64,000 nt of DNA. It comes from Burkholderia arboris. GTDB taxonomy: Bacteria > Pseudomonadota > Gammaproteobacteria > Burkholderiales > Burkholderiaceae. The translations under genes were made by a program, and so were the position numbers. The notes beneath the pieces were generated by a model. The model worked only from the letters and a program-made list of their open reading frames with translations. It did no database searches and was not told the DNA's origin. This document shows positions 53,637 to 63,731 of the stretch, piece after piece. Numbering within the stretch: position 1 is the first letter of the stretch; each line of letters begins with the position of its first letter. The stretch lies in contig NZ_CABVPX010000025.1 in NCBI RefSeq assembly GCF_902499125.1, positions 49,009 through 113,008 of the forward strand, written 5' to 3'.

Positions 53637-54389
53637 TCAGAGGGTTGGCCGGCCGGCGTTGTGCGCGGAAATGGCGCGAGCCGCGACCAGCAACGAATCG
53701 ACTATACCATCCGAATTTATCGTTTGTATAGCTTTGCCGTGGTTGTAGCCATACGGCACCGTCAGCGTCGCCATCCCGGCCGCGCGGCCTGCCAGCGCAT
53801 CGTTTTCCGAGTCGCCGATCGCGACCGCCGCGTCCGGTGCGACGCCGAGCGCATCGCAGGCCGTCAGCATCGGCAGCGGATCGGGCTTCTTGCGCGCGAC
53901 GCTGTCGCCGCCCAGCACGACGCCGAAGCAGCCGGCCAGCCCGTATTGCTCAAGCAGTTCCACCGCGAAGCGGTGCGGCTTGTTCGTTACGCACGCGAGC
54001 CGGATGCCGGCCTCGCGCAGCGCGTCGAGCCCGGCTGCCACGTCCGGATAGAGGCGCGTGTGGCGGCCGTTGATCTTCGCGTATTCGGTCTGGTAGATCG
54101 CCAGCGCGTCGTCGAAGCGCGCATGCGCTTCGTCGGCCGGGAAGCGCGGCTTCAGCACGCTCTGGATCAGGTGCTCGGAGCCCTTGCCGACGTAGCCGAT
54201 CACCTCGTCGCGCGACGTGGCCGGCACGCCGAGCTGCGCGAGCATTCCGTTCAGGCCGGCCGTGAAATCGTCGGCCGTGTCGACCATCGTGCCGTCGAGG
54301 TCGATCAGCGCCGCGTCGATGCGCGGTGCGGCGAAGCGGATCGGGGCGGCCCCGGCCGGCGCGTGGCCGGCGAACGACGATTCGGCCAC
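53637..54389 (-). CDS. gph: Phosphoglycolate phosphatase
   Basis: The protein has 250 residues from a GTG start at 54389, with GCGGAG upstream inside the end of rpe. It is a HAD-superfamily phosphatase: motif I DLDGTMVDTADDF at about 31-43, motif II VTNKPHRF, motif III with K near ARKKPDPLP, motif IV GDSENDALAG. It salvages 2-phosphoglycolate. A promoter-like element for the trp operon lies inside its 3' end, where codons become AT-rich (KAIQTINSDGIVDS). Confidence 0.95.
   Translation of the reverse strand: MAESSFAGHAPAGAAPIRFAAPRIDAALIDLDGTMVDTADDFTAGLNGMLAQLGVPATSRDEVIGYVGKGSEHLIQSVLKPRFPADEAHARFDDALAIYQTEYAKINGRHTRLYPDVAAGLDALREAGIRLACVTNKPHRFAVELLEQYGLAGCFGVVLGGDSVARKKPDPLPMLTACDALGVAPDAAVAIGDSENDALAGRAAGMATLTVPYGYNHGKAIQTINSDGIVDSLLVAARAISAHNAGRPTL
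53701..53730 (-). promoter_or_regulatory. Candidate trp operon promoter inside gph
   Basis: On the minus strand TATACA (53730-53725) and TATAGT (53706-53701) are 18 bases apart. They lie within the coding sequence of the last 31 codons of gph, in an AT-rich patch. The leader to trpL would be about 75 bases. Support is by position and sequence only. Confidence 0.5.
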
Positions 54390-54393
54390 GGCG

Positions 54394-55080
54394 TCAGCTC
54401 CGCTCGACGGTGGCGAGCGCGGCGCGCATCTCGTCGATCACCTTGCGATAGTCGGGCTTGCCGAAGATCGCCGAACCTGCGACGAACGTGTCGGCGCCGG
54501 CCGCCGCGATTTCCGCGATGTTGTCGGTCTTCACGCCGCCGTCGACTTCGAGCAGGATCTCGCGGCCCGTGCGCTCGGTGTACGCGTCGATGCGTGCACG
54601 TGCTTCGCGCAGCTTGTTCAGCGTCTCCGGAATGAACGACTGGCCGCCGAAGCCCGGGTTGACCGACATCAGCAGCACGAAGTCGAGGCGATCCATCACG
54701 TGGTCGAGATAGTTCAGCGGCGTGGCCGGGTTGAACACGAGGCCGGCCTTGCAGCCGTGGTCGCGGATCAGCGACAGCGTGCGGTCGATGTGATCCGAGC
54801 CTTCCGGGTGGAAGCTGATCAGGTTCGCACCGGCCTTCGCAAAATCGGGCACGATCCGGTCGACCGGGCGCACCATCAGGTGCACGTCGATCGGCACCTG
54901 CACGTGCGGGCGGATCGCCTCGCAGACGAGCGGGCCGATCGTCAGGTTCGGCACATAATGGTTGTCCATCACGTCGAAGTGGATCCAGTCGGCGCCGGCG
55001 GCGACCACGTTGCGGACTTCTTCGCCGAGCCGTGCGAAATCGGCCGACAGGATGCTGGGAGCGATGCGGAATTGAGTCAT
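54394..55080 (-). CDS. rpe: Ribulose-phosphate 3-epimerase
   Basis: This 228-residue TIM-barrel metalloenzyme interconverts ribulose 5-phosphate and xylulose 5-phosphate. The motifs ILSADFARLGEEV, WIHFDVMDNHYVPN, DVHLMV, MSVNPGFGGQSF and VDGGVKTDN carry the active-site and metal residues. It ends 4 bases before gph, a common rpe-gph pairing. Confidence 0.97.
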   Translation of the reverse strand: MTQFRIAPSILSADFARLGEEVRNVVAAGADWIHFDVMDNHYVPNLTIGPLVCEAIRPHVQVPIDVHLMVRPVDRIVPDFAKAGANLISFHPEGSDHIDRTLSLIRDHGCKAGLVFNPATPLNYLDHVMDRLDFVLLMSVNPGFGGQSFIPETLNKLREARARIDAYTERTGREILLEVDGGVKTDNIAEIAAAGADTFVAGSAIFGKPDYRKVIDEMRAALATVERS

Positions 55081-55257
55081 GACAGGGGACCGGGGACGGT
55101 GCGGCGCAAAACCGCCATTCTACCGTCCGGCGACCCGGTGCGCGGCGGCAGGCCGTGCGGTTGCGGCCCGATTGCGCATAGAATGCCGAACCAATGCGGC
55201 GCGCCCGCGGCCCGGCCGCTCGAGTCGGCGCGCGCGGTTACCTACAGCGGAAACACC

Positions 55258-55632
55258 ATGAGTCAGTATCAGTTCACCGTTTCGGTGAAAACCAGCTACT
55301 TGCCGGAACAATCCGACCCCGATCACCGTCAATACGCATTCGCGTACACGCTGACCATCCGCAACACGGGGCAGGTCGCGGCGCAGCTGATCGCACGTCA
55401 CTGGATCATCACGGACAGCGAAAGCCACGTGCAGGAAGTGAAGGGGCTCGGCGTCGTCGGGCACCAGCCGCTGCTGCAGCCGGGCGAGCACTTCGAATAC
55501 ACGAGCTGGGCCGTGATCGCGACGCCGGTCGGCACGATGCGGGGCGCCTACTTCTGCGTGGCGGAGGACGGCGAGCGTTTCGAGGCGCCGGTCGACGAGT
55601 TCGCACTGCACATGCCGCGCACGCTGCATTGA
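55258..55632 (+). CDS. apaG: ApaG protein
   Basis: This 124-residue single-domain protein has the DUF525 fold: YAFAYTLTIRN, ARHWIITDSESHVQEVKGLGVVGHQPLLQPGE and PVGTMRGAYF are the family blocks. ApaG proteins bind cations and nucleotides in some organisms, and their role in bacteria is unclear. It is divergent from rpe by 177 bases. Confidence 0.95.
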   Translation: MSQYQFTVSVKTSYLPEQSDPDHRQYAFAYTLTIRNTGQVAAQLIARHWIITDSESHVQEVKGLGVVGHQPLLQPGEHFEYTSWAVIATPVGTMRGAYFCVAEDGERFEAPVDEFALHMPRTLH

Positions 55633-55646
55633 GCGTGCGAAGCGCG

Positions 55647-55793
55647 TCAGCGCGGCTGGCGGTCGTTGTTGCTGCGGGCGTGCTTCTTTCTGCCCGACGA
55701 CGTCCACACGACGATGAAGATCAGCAGGGCGAGCGCTACGAAGGCTTCGAGCGCGAAGATGAGCATCGGATATTGGTCGAGAAAATCTGACAT
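55647..55793 (-). CDS. Small single-pass membrane protein
   Basis: The protein has 48 residues. One long hydrophobic helix (about 9-30) is followed by a basic tail (GRKKHARSNNDRQPR), so the N-terminus is likely outside and the tail inside. The ATG at 55793 is chosen; an ATG 12 bases upstream gives four extra residues. It is convergent with apaG and its start abuts the mltA gene on the other strand. No family recognised. Confidence 0.6.
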   Translation of the reverse strand: MSDFLDQYPMLIFALEAFVALALLIFIVVWTSSGRKKHARSNNDRQPR

Positions 55794-55821
55794 GGCGGTT
55801 TCCATCAAGAACGGACATTGT

Positions 55822-56946
55822 ATGTGGTTTGGGCCCCGGTTGGCCGGGTGGGTGGCGGCGGCGGCTGCGGCGGCGCTGCTTGCCGCGTGCGGCAGCGCAC
55901 CGACGCGGACGTCGTCGCTGAAGCCGCCGACCGGCGCGGCGATCGTGCCGGGGCAGATCGCCGCGAAGCGGCTCACGCCGGTCGCGTGGCAGCAGGTGCC
56001 GGGCTGGCAGGACGATGCGCTGATCGGTGCGACAGCCGCGTTGCGGCAGAACTGCGTGCGGCTCTCGCGCCAGCCGGCCTGGGCGCGCGCCTGCGCGGCT
56101 GCCGACCGGCTCGACGAGCTCGACGTCAGCAGCGCCCGCGCATTCTTCGAAACGTATTTCACGCCGTTCCAGCTCGCGAATACCGACGGGACGCTCGACG
56201 GGCTCGTGACCGGCTATTACGAGCCGCTGCTGCATGGTTCGCGCGTGCGCCGCGGCCCGTATCAGTACGCGCTCTATCGCTGGCCTTCCGGCTATCGCGC
56301 GGGCGCCGCGCTGCCGGTACGCGCGCAGCTTGAGCGCGCGGGCATCCTGAACGGCAACGAACTCGTGTGGGTCGACGACCCGATCGAGGCGTTCTTCCTG
56401 CAGGTGCAGGGCTCGGGGCGCGTGCTGCTCGACGACGGTTCGGTGATGCGGGTCGGCTTCGGCGGCACCAACAACCAGCCGTACCGTTCGATCGGCAAGT
56501 GGCTGCTCGATCGCGGCGAGCTGACGCCCGCCCAGGCGACGATGCAGGGCATCAAGGCGTGGGCGAAGGCGAACCCGACCCGTGTCGACACGTTGCTCGA
56601 CACGAATCCGCGGTTCGTGTTCTTCCGCGACATGCCGACCAAGGAAGATGCGCCGCATGGCGGCGCGGACGGTCCGATCGGCGCGCTTGGCGTGCCGCTG
56701 ACGCCGGAGCGTTCGATCGCGGTCGATCCGTCGTCGATTCCGCTCGGTACGCCCGTGTTCCTGCAGACCACGCGTCCGCTGACGAATACGCCGATGAACC
56801 GGCTCGTCTTTGCGCAGGATACGGGTTCGGCGATCAAGGGCGGCGTGCGGGCCGACTATTTCTGGGGGCTCGGCGACGACGCGGGCGACCAGGCCGGCCG
56901 GATGAAGCAGGTCGGCCGGATGTGGCTGCTGTTCCCGAATTCGTGA
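55822..56946 (+). CDS. mltA: Membrane-bound lytic transglycosylase A
   Basis: The protein has 374 residues. The ATG at 55822 gives a standard signal peptide ending in the lipobox LLAAC; an in-frame ATG at 55792 would add ten residues. It cuts the MurNAc-GlcNAc bond with formation of a 1,6-anhydro ring. The MltA domain has GYYEPLLHGS and the C-terminal 3D domain contains the acidic residues of DTGSAIKGGVRADYFWG. The location is the outer membrane. Confidence 0.95.
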   Translation: MWFGPRLAGWVAAAAAAALLAACGSAPTRTSSLKPPTGAAIVPGQIAAKRLTPVAWQQVPGWQDDALIGATAALRQNCVRLSRQPAWARACAAADRLDELDVSSARAFFETYFTPFQLANTDGTLDGLVTGYYEPLLHGSRVRRGPYQYALYRWPSGYRAGAALPVRAQLERAGILNGNELVWVDDPIEAFFLQVQGSGRVLLDDGSVMRVGFGGTNNQPYRSIGKWLLDRGELTPAQATMQGIKAWAKANPTRVDTLLDTNPRFVFFRDMPTKEDAPHGGADGPIGALGVPLTPERSIAVDPSSIPLGTPVFLQTTRPLTNTPMNRLVFAQDTGSAIKGGVRADYFWGLGDDAGDQAGRMKQVGRMWLLFPNS

Positions 56947-57040
56947 TGCACGGCGGCTGTGTTGGCCGCCCGCGTGCCGCAGCGCAGGCGGTCGAAGTGC
57001 AGTAACTGACGTGATGCGACGGGGCCATGCCCGAAACGAA

Positions 57041-57075
57041 ACAGCCCGACCGGTTTTGGCCGATCGGGCTGTTTT
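57041..57075. terminator. Terminator between mltA and paaK, possibly bidirectional
   Basis: A 13-bp stem with one mismatch (57041-57053 and 57060-57072) with a TTTTGG loop is followed by TTTT. The left side has only short A stretches. Confidence 0.78.
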
Positions 57076-57122
57076 CATCGGGTGCGGCGGATTGGCTGGC
57101 TTCGCGCGGGCGATGCCGGGCG

Positions 57123-58421
<1,299 letters not shown>

Positions 58422-58459
58422 GCCTGTCTCCAGTGTTTGTTATGTGCGAGCCGTCGACG

Positions 58460-58912
58460 TCAGCGGTCTTCCGGGATGACCGTGCCCTTGATCTGGGCGG
58501 ATTTGCCGCGAAACATCGCGACCGTTTCGCCCGTCTGATTCGTGACGCGGATGTCGTAGATGCCGTGGCGGCCGGCGCGCGCCTGTTCGATCGCCTCGGC
58601 CGTCAGCTCGTCACCGCCGTGCACCGGGCGCAGGAATTCGATCGAGCAGCCGGCCGCGACCGTATTCAGGTTGTACGAATTGCATGCGAATGCGAACGTC
58701 GAATCGGCGAGCGTGAAGATGATCCCGCCGTGGCAGGTCTGGTGTCCGTTCAGGAATTCGGGGCGCACGCGCATCTGCAAGCGGGCGTAGCCGGCGCGGA
58801 CTTCGGCGATTTCCATGCCGAACGCGCGACTGCAGGCGTCGGCGTCGTACATGGCCTGCGCCGTGGCGCGGGCCAGCGAATCGGGATCGAGCGTGGCGGT
58901 GGCGTTCGTCAT
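58460..58912 (-). CDS. paaI: PaaI-type acyl-CoA thioesterase
   Basis: This 150-residue hot-dog fold protein has the conserved NGHQTCHGGIIFTLADSTFAFACNSY segment at about 55-80, which holds the catalytic residues (N, H, D) of PaaI. PaaI hydrolyses hydroxyphenylacetyl-CoA and ring-opened CoA derivatives to release trapped CoA. It starts 1 base after paaG. Confidence 0.95.
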   Translation of the reverse strand: MTNATATLDPDSLARATAQAMYDADACSRAFGMEIAEVRAGYARLQMRVRPEFLNGHQTCHGGIIFTLADSTFAFACNSYNLNTVAAGCSIEFLRPVHGGDELTAEAIEQARAGRHGIYDIRVTNQTGETVAMFRGKSAQIKGTVIPEDR

Positions 58913-58913
58913 G

Positions 58914-59705
58914 TCAACGCCCCTCGAAGCGCGGCGCGCGCTTCTCGATGAATGCCCGCACGCCTTCCGCGTAGTCGTGCGACTGGCCGAGCTTGCGCTG
59001 AAGGTCGCGTTCCTGGTCGAGTTGCTGGTCGAGCGTGTTCGTGACGCTGTCGCGCATCGATTGCTTGATCGACGCGATCGCGAGCGTCGGCTGCTGCGCG
59101 AGCTGGGTAGCGAGCTGACGGACCGTCGCGACGAGCGCGTCGTCGTCGACCGCGCGCCAGATCAGGCCCCATTGCTCGGCCTGTTCGGCACCGAGCTTGT
59201 CGCCGGTCAGCGCGAGCCCCAGCGCGCGTGCCATGCCGACGCGTTGCGGCAGGAACCACGTGCCGCCTGAATCCGGTACGAGCCCGATCTTGACGAAGGC
59301 CTGGATGAAACTGCTCGAGCGGGCGGCGAACACGAGATCGCAGGCGAGTGCGAGATTCGCGCCGGCGCCGGCCGCCGTGCCGTTGACGGCGGCGATCACC
59401 GGAATGGGCAGGCGCTGCAGGCGGCGGATCAGTGGATTGAAGTGCTCGTCGATCAGCGTGCCGAGGTCGGTGGACGCGCCTGGCGTGAAGTCGAGATCGG
59501 CCAGGTCCTGGCCTGCGCAGAAGCCGCGCCCCGCACCCGTCAGAATCAGCGCGCGTGCGCCGGCTGCTTCGACTTCATCGAGCGCCGACTGCAGTTCGCG
59601 ATGCATCGCCCGCGTGAAGCTGTTCAGCTTGTCGGGGCGGTTGAGGGTGATCGTGGCCACGCGCGCGGCCTGATCGATATCCAGCTGAATCGCCTGATAG
59701 GACAT
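58914..59705 (-). CDS. paaG: PaaG, 1,2-epoxyphenylacetyl-CoA isomerase / enoyl-CoA isomerase
   Basis: This 263-residue crotonase-fold protein has the CoA-binding loop AGRGFCAGQDL near 57-67 and the oxyanion loop AVNGTAAGAGANLALACDLV near 104-123. The catalytic Asp is in IGLVPDSGGTWFLP. PaaG converts the epoxide of phenylacetyl-CoA to the oxepin and shifts double bonds later. The context between paaJ and paaI supports it. Confidence 0.95.
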   Translation of the reverse strand: MSYQAIQLDIDQAARVATITLNRPDKLNSFTRAMHRELQSALDEVEAAGARALILTGAGRGFCAGQDLADLDFTPGASTDLGTLIDEHFNPLIRRLQRLPIPVIAAVNGTAAGAGANLALACDLVFAARSSSFIQAFVKIGLVPDSGGTWFLPQRVGMARALGLALTGDKLGAEQAEQWGLIWRAVDDDALVATVRQLATQLAQQPTLAIASIKQSMRDSVTNTLDQQLDQERDLQRKLGQSHDYAEGVRAFIEKRAPRFEGR

Positions 59706-59750
59706 GCAGTGTCTCCTTCATGACTTCGTTATAGGCGCGCGGCGCGTCGG

Positions 59751-60953
59751 TTACACACGTTCGATCGCGATCGCGATGCCCTGGCCGACGCCGATGCACA
59801 TCGTACAGAGCGCGAAGCGGCCGCCCGTACGCTCGAGTTGATGAAGCGCCGTGGTCACGAGCCGTGCGCCCGATGCGCCTAGCGGGTGACCCAGGGCAAT
59901 GGCGCCGCCGTTCGGATTCACGCGCGGGTCGTCGTCGGCGACGCCCAGCATGCGCAGCACGGCGAGGCCCTGCGACGCGAATGCCTCGTTCAGCTCGATC
60001 ACGTCGAACTGGTCGATGGTCATGCCGAGCTGGCGCAGCAGTTTCTGTGTGGCCGGCGCGGGGCCGATGCCCATCACGCGCGGCTCGACGCCGGCGGTTG
60101 CCATGCCGACGACACGCGCGCGACGGCGCAGGCCATACTGGTCGGCGGCCTGCGCATTGGCGAGCAGCAGCGCGCACGCGCCGTCGTTGACGCCCGATGC
60201 ATTGCCGGCCGTGACCGAGCCGTCCGGTCGCACGACGCCCTTCAGCTTCGCGAGTGCTTCGAGCGACGTCTCGCGCGGGTGTTCGTCGCGCGACACGACG
60301 ATGGCGTCGCCTTTCTTCTGCGGAATCGTGACCGCGACGATTTCGTCGGCCAGCGTGCCGTCCTGCTGTGCCCGCGCGGCTTTCTGCTGGCTGCGCAGTG
60401 CGAACAGGTCCTGGTCGGCACGGCTGATGTTGTGGTCGACCGCGACGTTCTCGGCCGTTTCCGGCATCGAGTCGACGCCGTACAGCTGTTTCATCAGCGG
60501 ATTGACGAAGCGCCACCCGATCGTCGTATCGAAGATGTCGGCCTGGCGTGCGAATGCGCTCGCGGCCTTGCCCATCACGAACGGCGCGCGCGTCATGCTC
60601 TCGACGCCACCCGCGATCATCAGGCGCGCTTCACCCGCCTTGATCGCGCGCGCGGCCGTGCCGACCGCGTCCATCCCGGAGCCGCACAGCCGGTTCAGCG
60701 TCGTGCCCGGCACGTCGGTCGGCAGGCCCGCGAGCAGCGCCGACATGCGCGCGACGTTACGGTTGTCCTCGCCGGCCTGGTTCGCGCAGCCGTAGATCAC
60801 GTCGTCGATCGCCGCCCAGTCGACGTTCCGGTTGCGCTCGATCAGCGCCTTGAGCGGCACCGCGCCGAGGTCGTCGGCGCGGACGTCTTTCAGGGCGCCG
60901 CCGTAGCGGCCGATGGGGGTGCGAATCGCGTCGCAGATGTAGGCGTCTGTCAT
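59751..60953 (-). CDS. paaJ: 3-oxoadipyl-CoA / 3-oxo-5,6-dehydrosuberyl-CoA thiolase
   Basis: The 400-residue start at 60953 fits the family N-terminus. Thiolase residues: catalytic C in NRLCGSGMDAV near 90, GVESMTRAPF, H in AIALGHPLGASGARL near 356, and C in ALCTMCIGVGQG near 386. It cleaves 3-oxoadipyl-CoA and its longer analogue to give acetyl-CoA and succinyl-CoA. Related paralogues such as PcaF have the same motifs; the paa context decides. Confidence 0.95.
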   Translation of the reverse strand: MTDAYICDAIRTPIGRYGGALKDVRADDLGAVPLKALIERNRNVDWAAIDDVIYGCANQAGEDNRNVARMSALLAGLPTDVPGTTLNRLCGSGMDAVGTAARAIKAGEARLMIAGGVESMTRAPFVMGKAASAFARQADIFDTTIGWRFVNPLMKQLYGVDSMPETAENVAVDHNISRADQDLFALRSQQKAARAQQDGTLADEIVAVTIPQKKGDAIVVSRDEHPRETSLEALAKLKGVVRPDGSVTAGNASGVNDGACALLLANAQAADQYGLRRRARVVGMATAGVEPRVMGIGPAPATQKLLRQLGMTIDQFDVIELNEAFASQGLAVLRMLGVADDDPRVNPNGGAIALGHPLGASGARLVTTALHQLERTGGRFALCTMCIGVGQGIAIAIERV

Positions 60954-61040
60954 GGGCGTATCGATGAGCAACGAACCCGCCGGGTGGCGGATTCGTTCAT
61001 GGTAGAGAACGTGGCGGCGTTTGCACGTCGGCCATTCGGG

Positions 61041-62747
61041 TTATGCCGTCTGGCCAGCTTCCACCGGGACTGCCTTCGGGGCAACATGGACGCGGCTTTG
61101 CACCACACGGAACCGGTTGGCGACGAACGCCGGGTCGGCTAGCGCCGCGTTGGCCGCCGGGTTTGCACCGGTGCCGTGGAAATCGGAGAACGCGGCCGAC
61201 TGGTTGACGAATACGCCACCCGTCAGGTTGATCGACAGCGCGACACCGCCGCGCACCGCTGCGTCGTGTGCAGCGTCGACGATTGCGTCGTCGGTGCTGT
61301 AGACGGAGAGGGTCAGCGCGCCATGTTCTGCCGCGACTTCACCGGCGAGATCGAGCGACTGCGCTGTCGAATCGGTCGCGATCACGAACGAGATCGGGCC
61401 GAACCACTCCTGCGTGAATTTCGCGCGGTCGGCCACGTCGAGTTGCAGCACGAGCGGTGTGCGCACGCGGGCATCGGGGAAGGCCGGGTGCTGGAGCGTC
61501 AGGCTGTCGGCGAGCACGCGACCGAGCTTGCGCGCGTCGTCGATGCGCGCGGACACGCCTTCGTTCTGGATCGCGCCGATCAGCTCGACCGAGCGTGCCG
61601 GGTCGCCGGTGAGCTTTTGCACGGCAACCGCGATGGCTTGTGCGACTTCGTCGAAGCTCGCACGGCCGTCAGCCGTGCGGATGCCGTCGCGGGGCACGTA
61701 GATGTTTTGCGGGGCCGTACACATCTGGCCGGAGTACAGCGCCAGCGAGAACGCGATGTTCTTGGCGGCGGCCTTCAGGTCGTCGGTCGAGTCGATCACG
61801 ATCTGGTTGACGCCTGCCTTCTCGGTGTAGACCTGTGCCTGATGGGCATGGCGTTCGAGCCACGTGCCGTTCTGCGTGCTGCCGGTGAAGTCGATCAGCT
61901 TGATCTCGGGGCGCAGCGCGAGATCCTGGACGAGGGCGCCGTCGTTGGGTTCGGTCGCGAGGAGCGTGACGACGTTCGGGTCGAATCCGGCTTCGCGCAG
62001 CACGTCGCGGGCGATCCGGACCGTGATGGCGAGCGGCAGGATCGCGCCCGGATGCGGTTTGACGATCACGGTATTACCGGTTGCCAGGTCGGCGAACAGG
62101 CCCGGGTAGCCGTTCCAGGTCGGGAACGTGCAGCAGCCGAGCACGAGGCCGGTGCCGCGCGGCACGATCGTATAGCGCTTGTGCATCGCGAGCGGCGGGT
62201 TCTTGCCTTGCGGTTTTTCCCAGTGCGCATCGGCCGGGATGCGGCGCAGTTCGTCCCATGCATAGGCGACCGCCTCGAGCGCGCGGTCCTGCGCGTGCGG
62301 GCCGCCGGCCTGGAACGCCATCATGAAGGCCTGCCCGGTGGTGTGCATCACGCTGTAGGCGATTTCGAAGCTCGCACGATTCAGGCGCGCGAGGATTTCG
62401 AGGCTGACACCGACCCAGGCGCTCGGGCCGGCTTCGCGCCACGTGCGTTGCGCGGCCGCTGCGGCAGCGATCAGCGCGTCGGGCGTCGACTTCGGATACT
62501 GGATGCCCAGGGCGATGCCATACGGCGAGCGCTCTGCGCCGATCGTTTCACCGGACGCCGGCTGGTCGAGCACGAAGGTCTTGTCGAGGTGCGACTTGAA
62601 CGCGGCTTCGCCGTCTGCGCTTGCGCTTTCCCCGTACACTTTGGGACTCGGCATTTCGGCGAACGGGCTCCAGTACCCGCGGCTCTCGATGGCGGCGAGT
62701 GCGTGCTTCAGCGTGTCTTCGTGCTTCGTGAACAGTGCATGGGTCAT
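61041..62747 (-). CDS. paaN: PaaN, aldehyde dehydrogenase of the phenylacetate pathway
   Basis: This 568-residue protein is a single ALDH-fold protein. The catalytic cysteine is in YSGQMCTAPQNI, the general-base glutamate in TEKAGVNQIVID, and the substrate channel includes FTGSTQNG. It lacks the C-terminal MaoC-type hydratase domain of the roughly 680-residue bifunctional PaaZ, so it should only oxidise the ring-opened aldehyde. It is the first gene of the minus-strand paa run, 87 bases before paaJ. Confidence 0.93.
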   Translation of the reverse strand: MTHALFTKHEDTLKHALAAIESRGYWSPFAEMPSPKVYGESASADGEAAFKSHLDKTFVLDQPASGETIGAERSPYGIALGIQYPKSTPDALIAAAAAAQRTWREAGPSAWVGVSLEILARLNRASFEIAYSVMHTTGQAFMMAFQAGGPHAQDRALEAVAYAWDELRRIPADAHWEKPQGKNPPLAMHKRYTIVPRGTGLVLGCCTFPTWNGYPGLFADLATGNTVIVKPHPGAILPLAITVRIARDVLREAGFDPNVVTLLATEPNDGALVQDLALRPEIKLIDFTGSTQNGTWLERHAHQAQVYTEKAGVNQIVIDSTDDLKAAAKNIAFSLALYSGQMCTAPQNIYVPRDGIRTADGRASFDEVAQAIAVAVQKLTGDPARSVELIGAIQNEGVSARIDDARKLGRVLADSLTLQHPAFPDARVRTPLVLQLDVADRAKFTQEWFGPISFVIATDSTAQSLDLAGEVAAEHGALTLSVYSTDDAIVDAAHDAAVRGGVALSINLTGGVFVNQSAAFSDFHGTGANPAANAALADPAFVANRFRVVQSRVHVAPKAVPVEAGQTA

Positions 62748-62793
62748 GGCGGCAGCCTGATGAACGTTGAGAGGGATCGGATCGATTAATTAA

Positions 62794-62809
62794 CCGACCG
62801 GTTGGTCGG
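62794..62809. promoter_or_regulatory. Candidate PaaR operator in the paaN/paaF divergent region
   Basis: CCGACC-GGTT-GGTCGG forms an inverted repeat with 6-bp arms. In Burkholderia cenocepacia a TetR-type regulator PaaR and a conserved short palindrome in paa promoters have been reported. This site sits between the divergent paa genes and fits that role. The regulator gene is not in the window. Confidence 0.65.
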
Positions 62810-62876
62810 AGAATGGTAGCATCAAACTATTCGCATGTGCGAGGCGTTTCTCATTTCATTGATCGAGGAGAAATAG

Positions 62877-63653
62877 ATGGCTTACGAGAACATCCTGGTG
62901 GAGACCCGGGGGCGTGTCGGTCTGGTGACGCTGAACCGTCCGAAGGCGCTGAATGCGCTGAACGATGCGCTGATGGACGAGTTGGGTGCTGCGCTGAAGG
63001 CGTTCGATGCGGATGACGGCATCGGCGCGATCGTCGTGACCGGGAGCGAGAAGGCGTTCGCTGCGGGCGCGGATATCGGCATGATGGCGACCTACTCCTA
63101 TATGGATGTTTACCGGAGCGACTACATCACGCGCAACTGGGAGACGGTCCGCGAGATCCGCAAGCCGATCATTGCTGCGGTATCGGGCTTTGCCCTGGGT
63201 GGCGGCTGCGAACTCGCGATGATGTGCGACATCATCTTCGCGGCGGACACGGCCAAGTTCGGCCAACCGGAAATCAAGCTGGGCGTCATGCCGGGCGCAG
63301 GCGGTACGCAACGTCTGCCGCGTGCGGTGTCGAAGGCGAAGGCGATGGACATGTGCCTGACCGCGCGCTTCATGGACGCCGCCGAGGCCGAGCGTGCAGG
63401 ACTCGTGTCGCGGGTGCTGCCGGCCGACAAGCTGCTCGACGAGGCGATTGCCGCTGCGACGACGATCGCCGAGTTTTCGCTGCCGGCGGTCATGATGGTC
63501 AAGGAGTCGGTGAACCGGGCGTACGAGACGACGCTGGCCGAGGGCGTTCACTTCGAGCGCCGGCTGTTCCATTCGCTGTTCGCGACCGAAGACCAGAAGG
63601 AAGGGATGGCGGCATTCGTCGAGAAGCGGAAGCCGGAGTTCAAGCACCGTTGA
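62877..63653 (+). CDS. paaF: 2,3-dehydroadipyl-CoA hydratase / enoyl-CoA hydratase
   Basis: This 258-residue crotonase-fold protein, with GAGGAGAAA upstream, has the CoA loop EKAFAAGADIGMM near 60-72, the oxyanion loop AVSGFALGGGCELAMMCD near 101-118, and catalytic glutamates in QPEIKLGVMPGAGGTQ and nearby. It hydrates the enoyl-CoA in the lower part of the pathway before oxidation to 3-oxoadipyl-CoA. It is divergent from paaN. Confidence 0.95.
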   Translation: MAYENILVETRGRVGLVTLNRPKALNALNDALMDELGAALKAFDADDGIGAIVVTGSEKAFAAGADIGMMATYSYMDVYRSDYITRNWETVREIRKPIIAAVSGFALGGGCELAMMCDIIFAADTAKFGQPEIKLGVMPGAGGTQRLPRAVSKAKAMDMCLTARFMDAAEAERAGLVSRVLPADKLLDEAIAAATTIAEFSLPAVMMVKESVNRAYETTLAEGVHFERRLFHSLFATEDQKEGMAAFVEKRKPEFKHR

Positions 63654-63731
63654 TTGTGCGGTGTGGCGGCAGGCGCCTGGCGATTGGTTGGCGGCGGTTG
63701 CCAGCATGATCGCCGGGCCCGTCGAGCCCCA

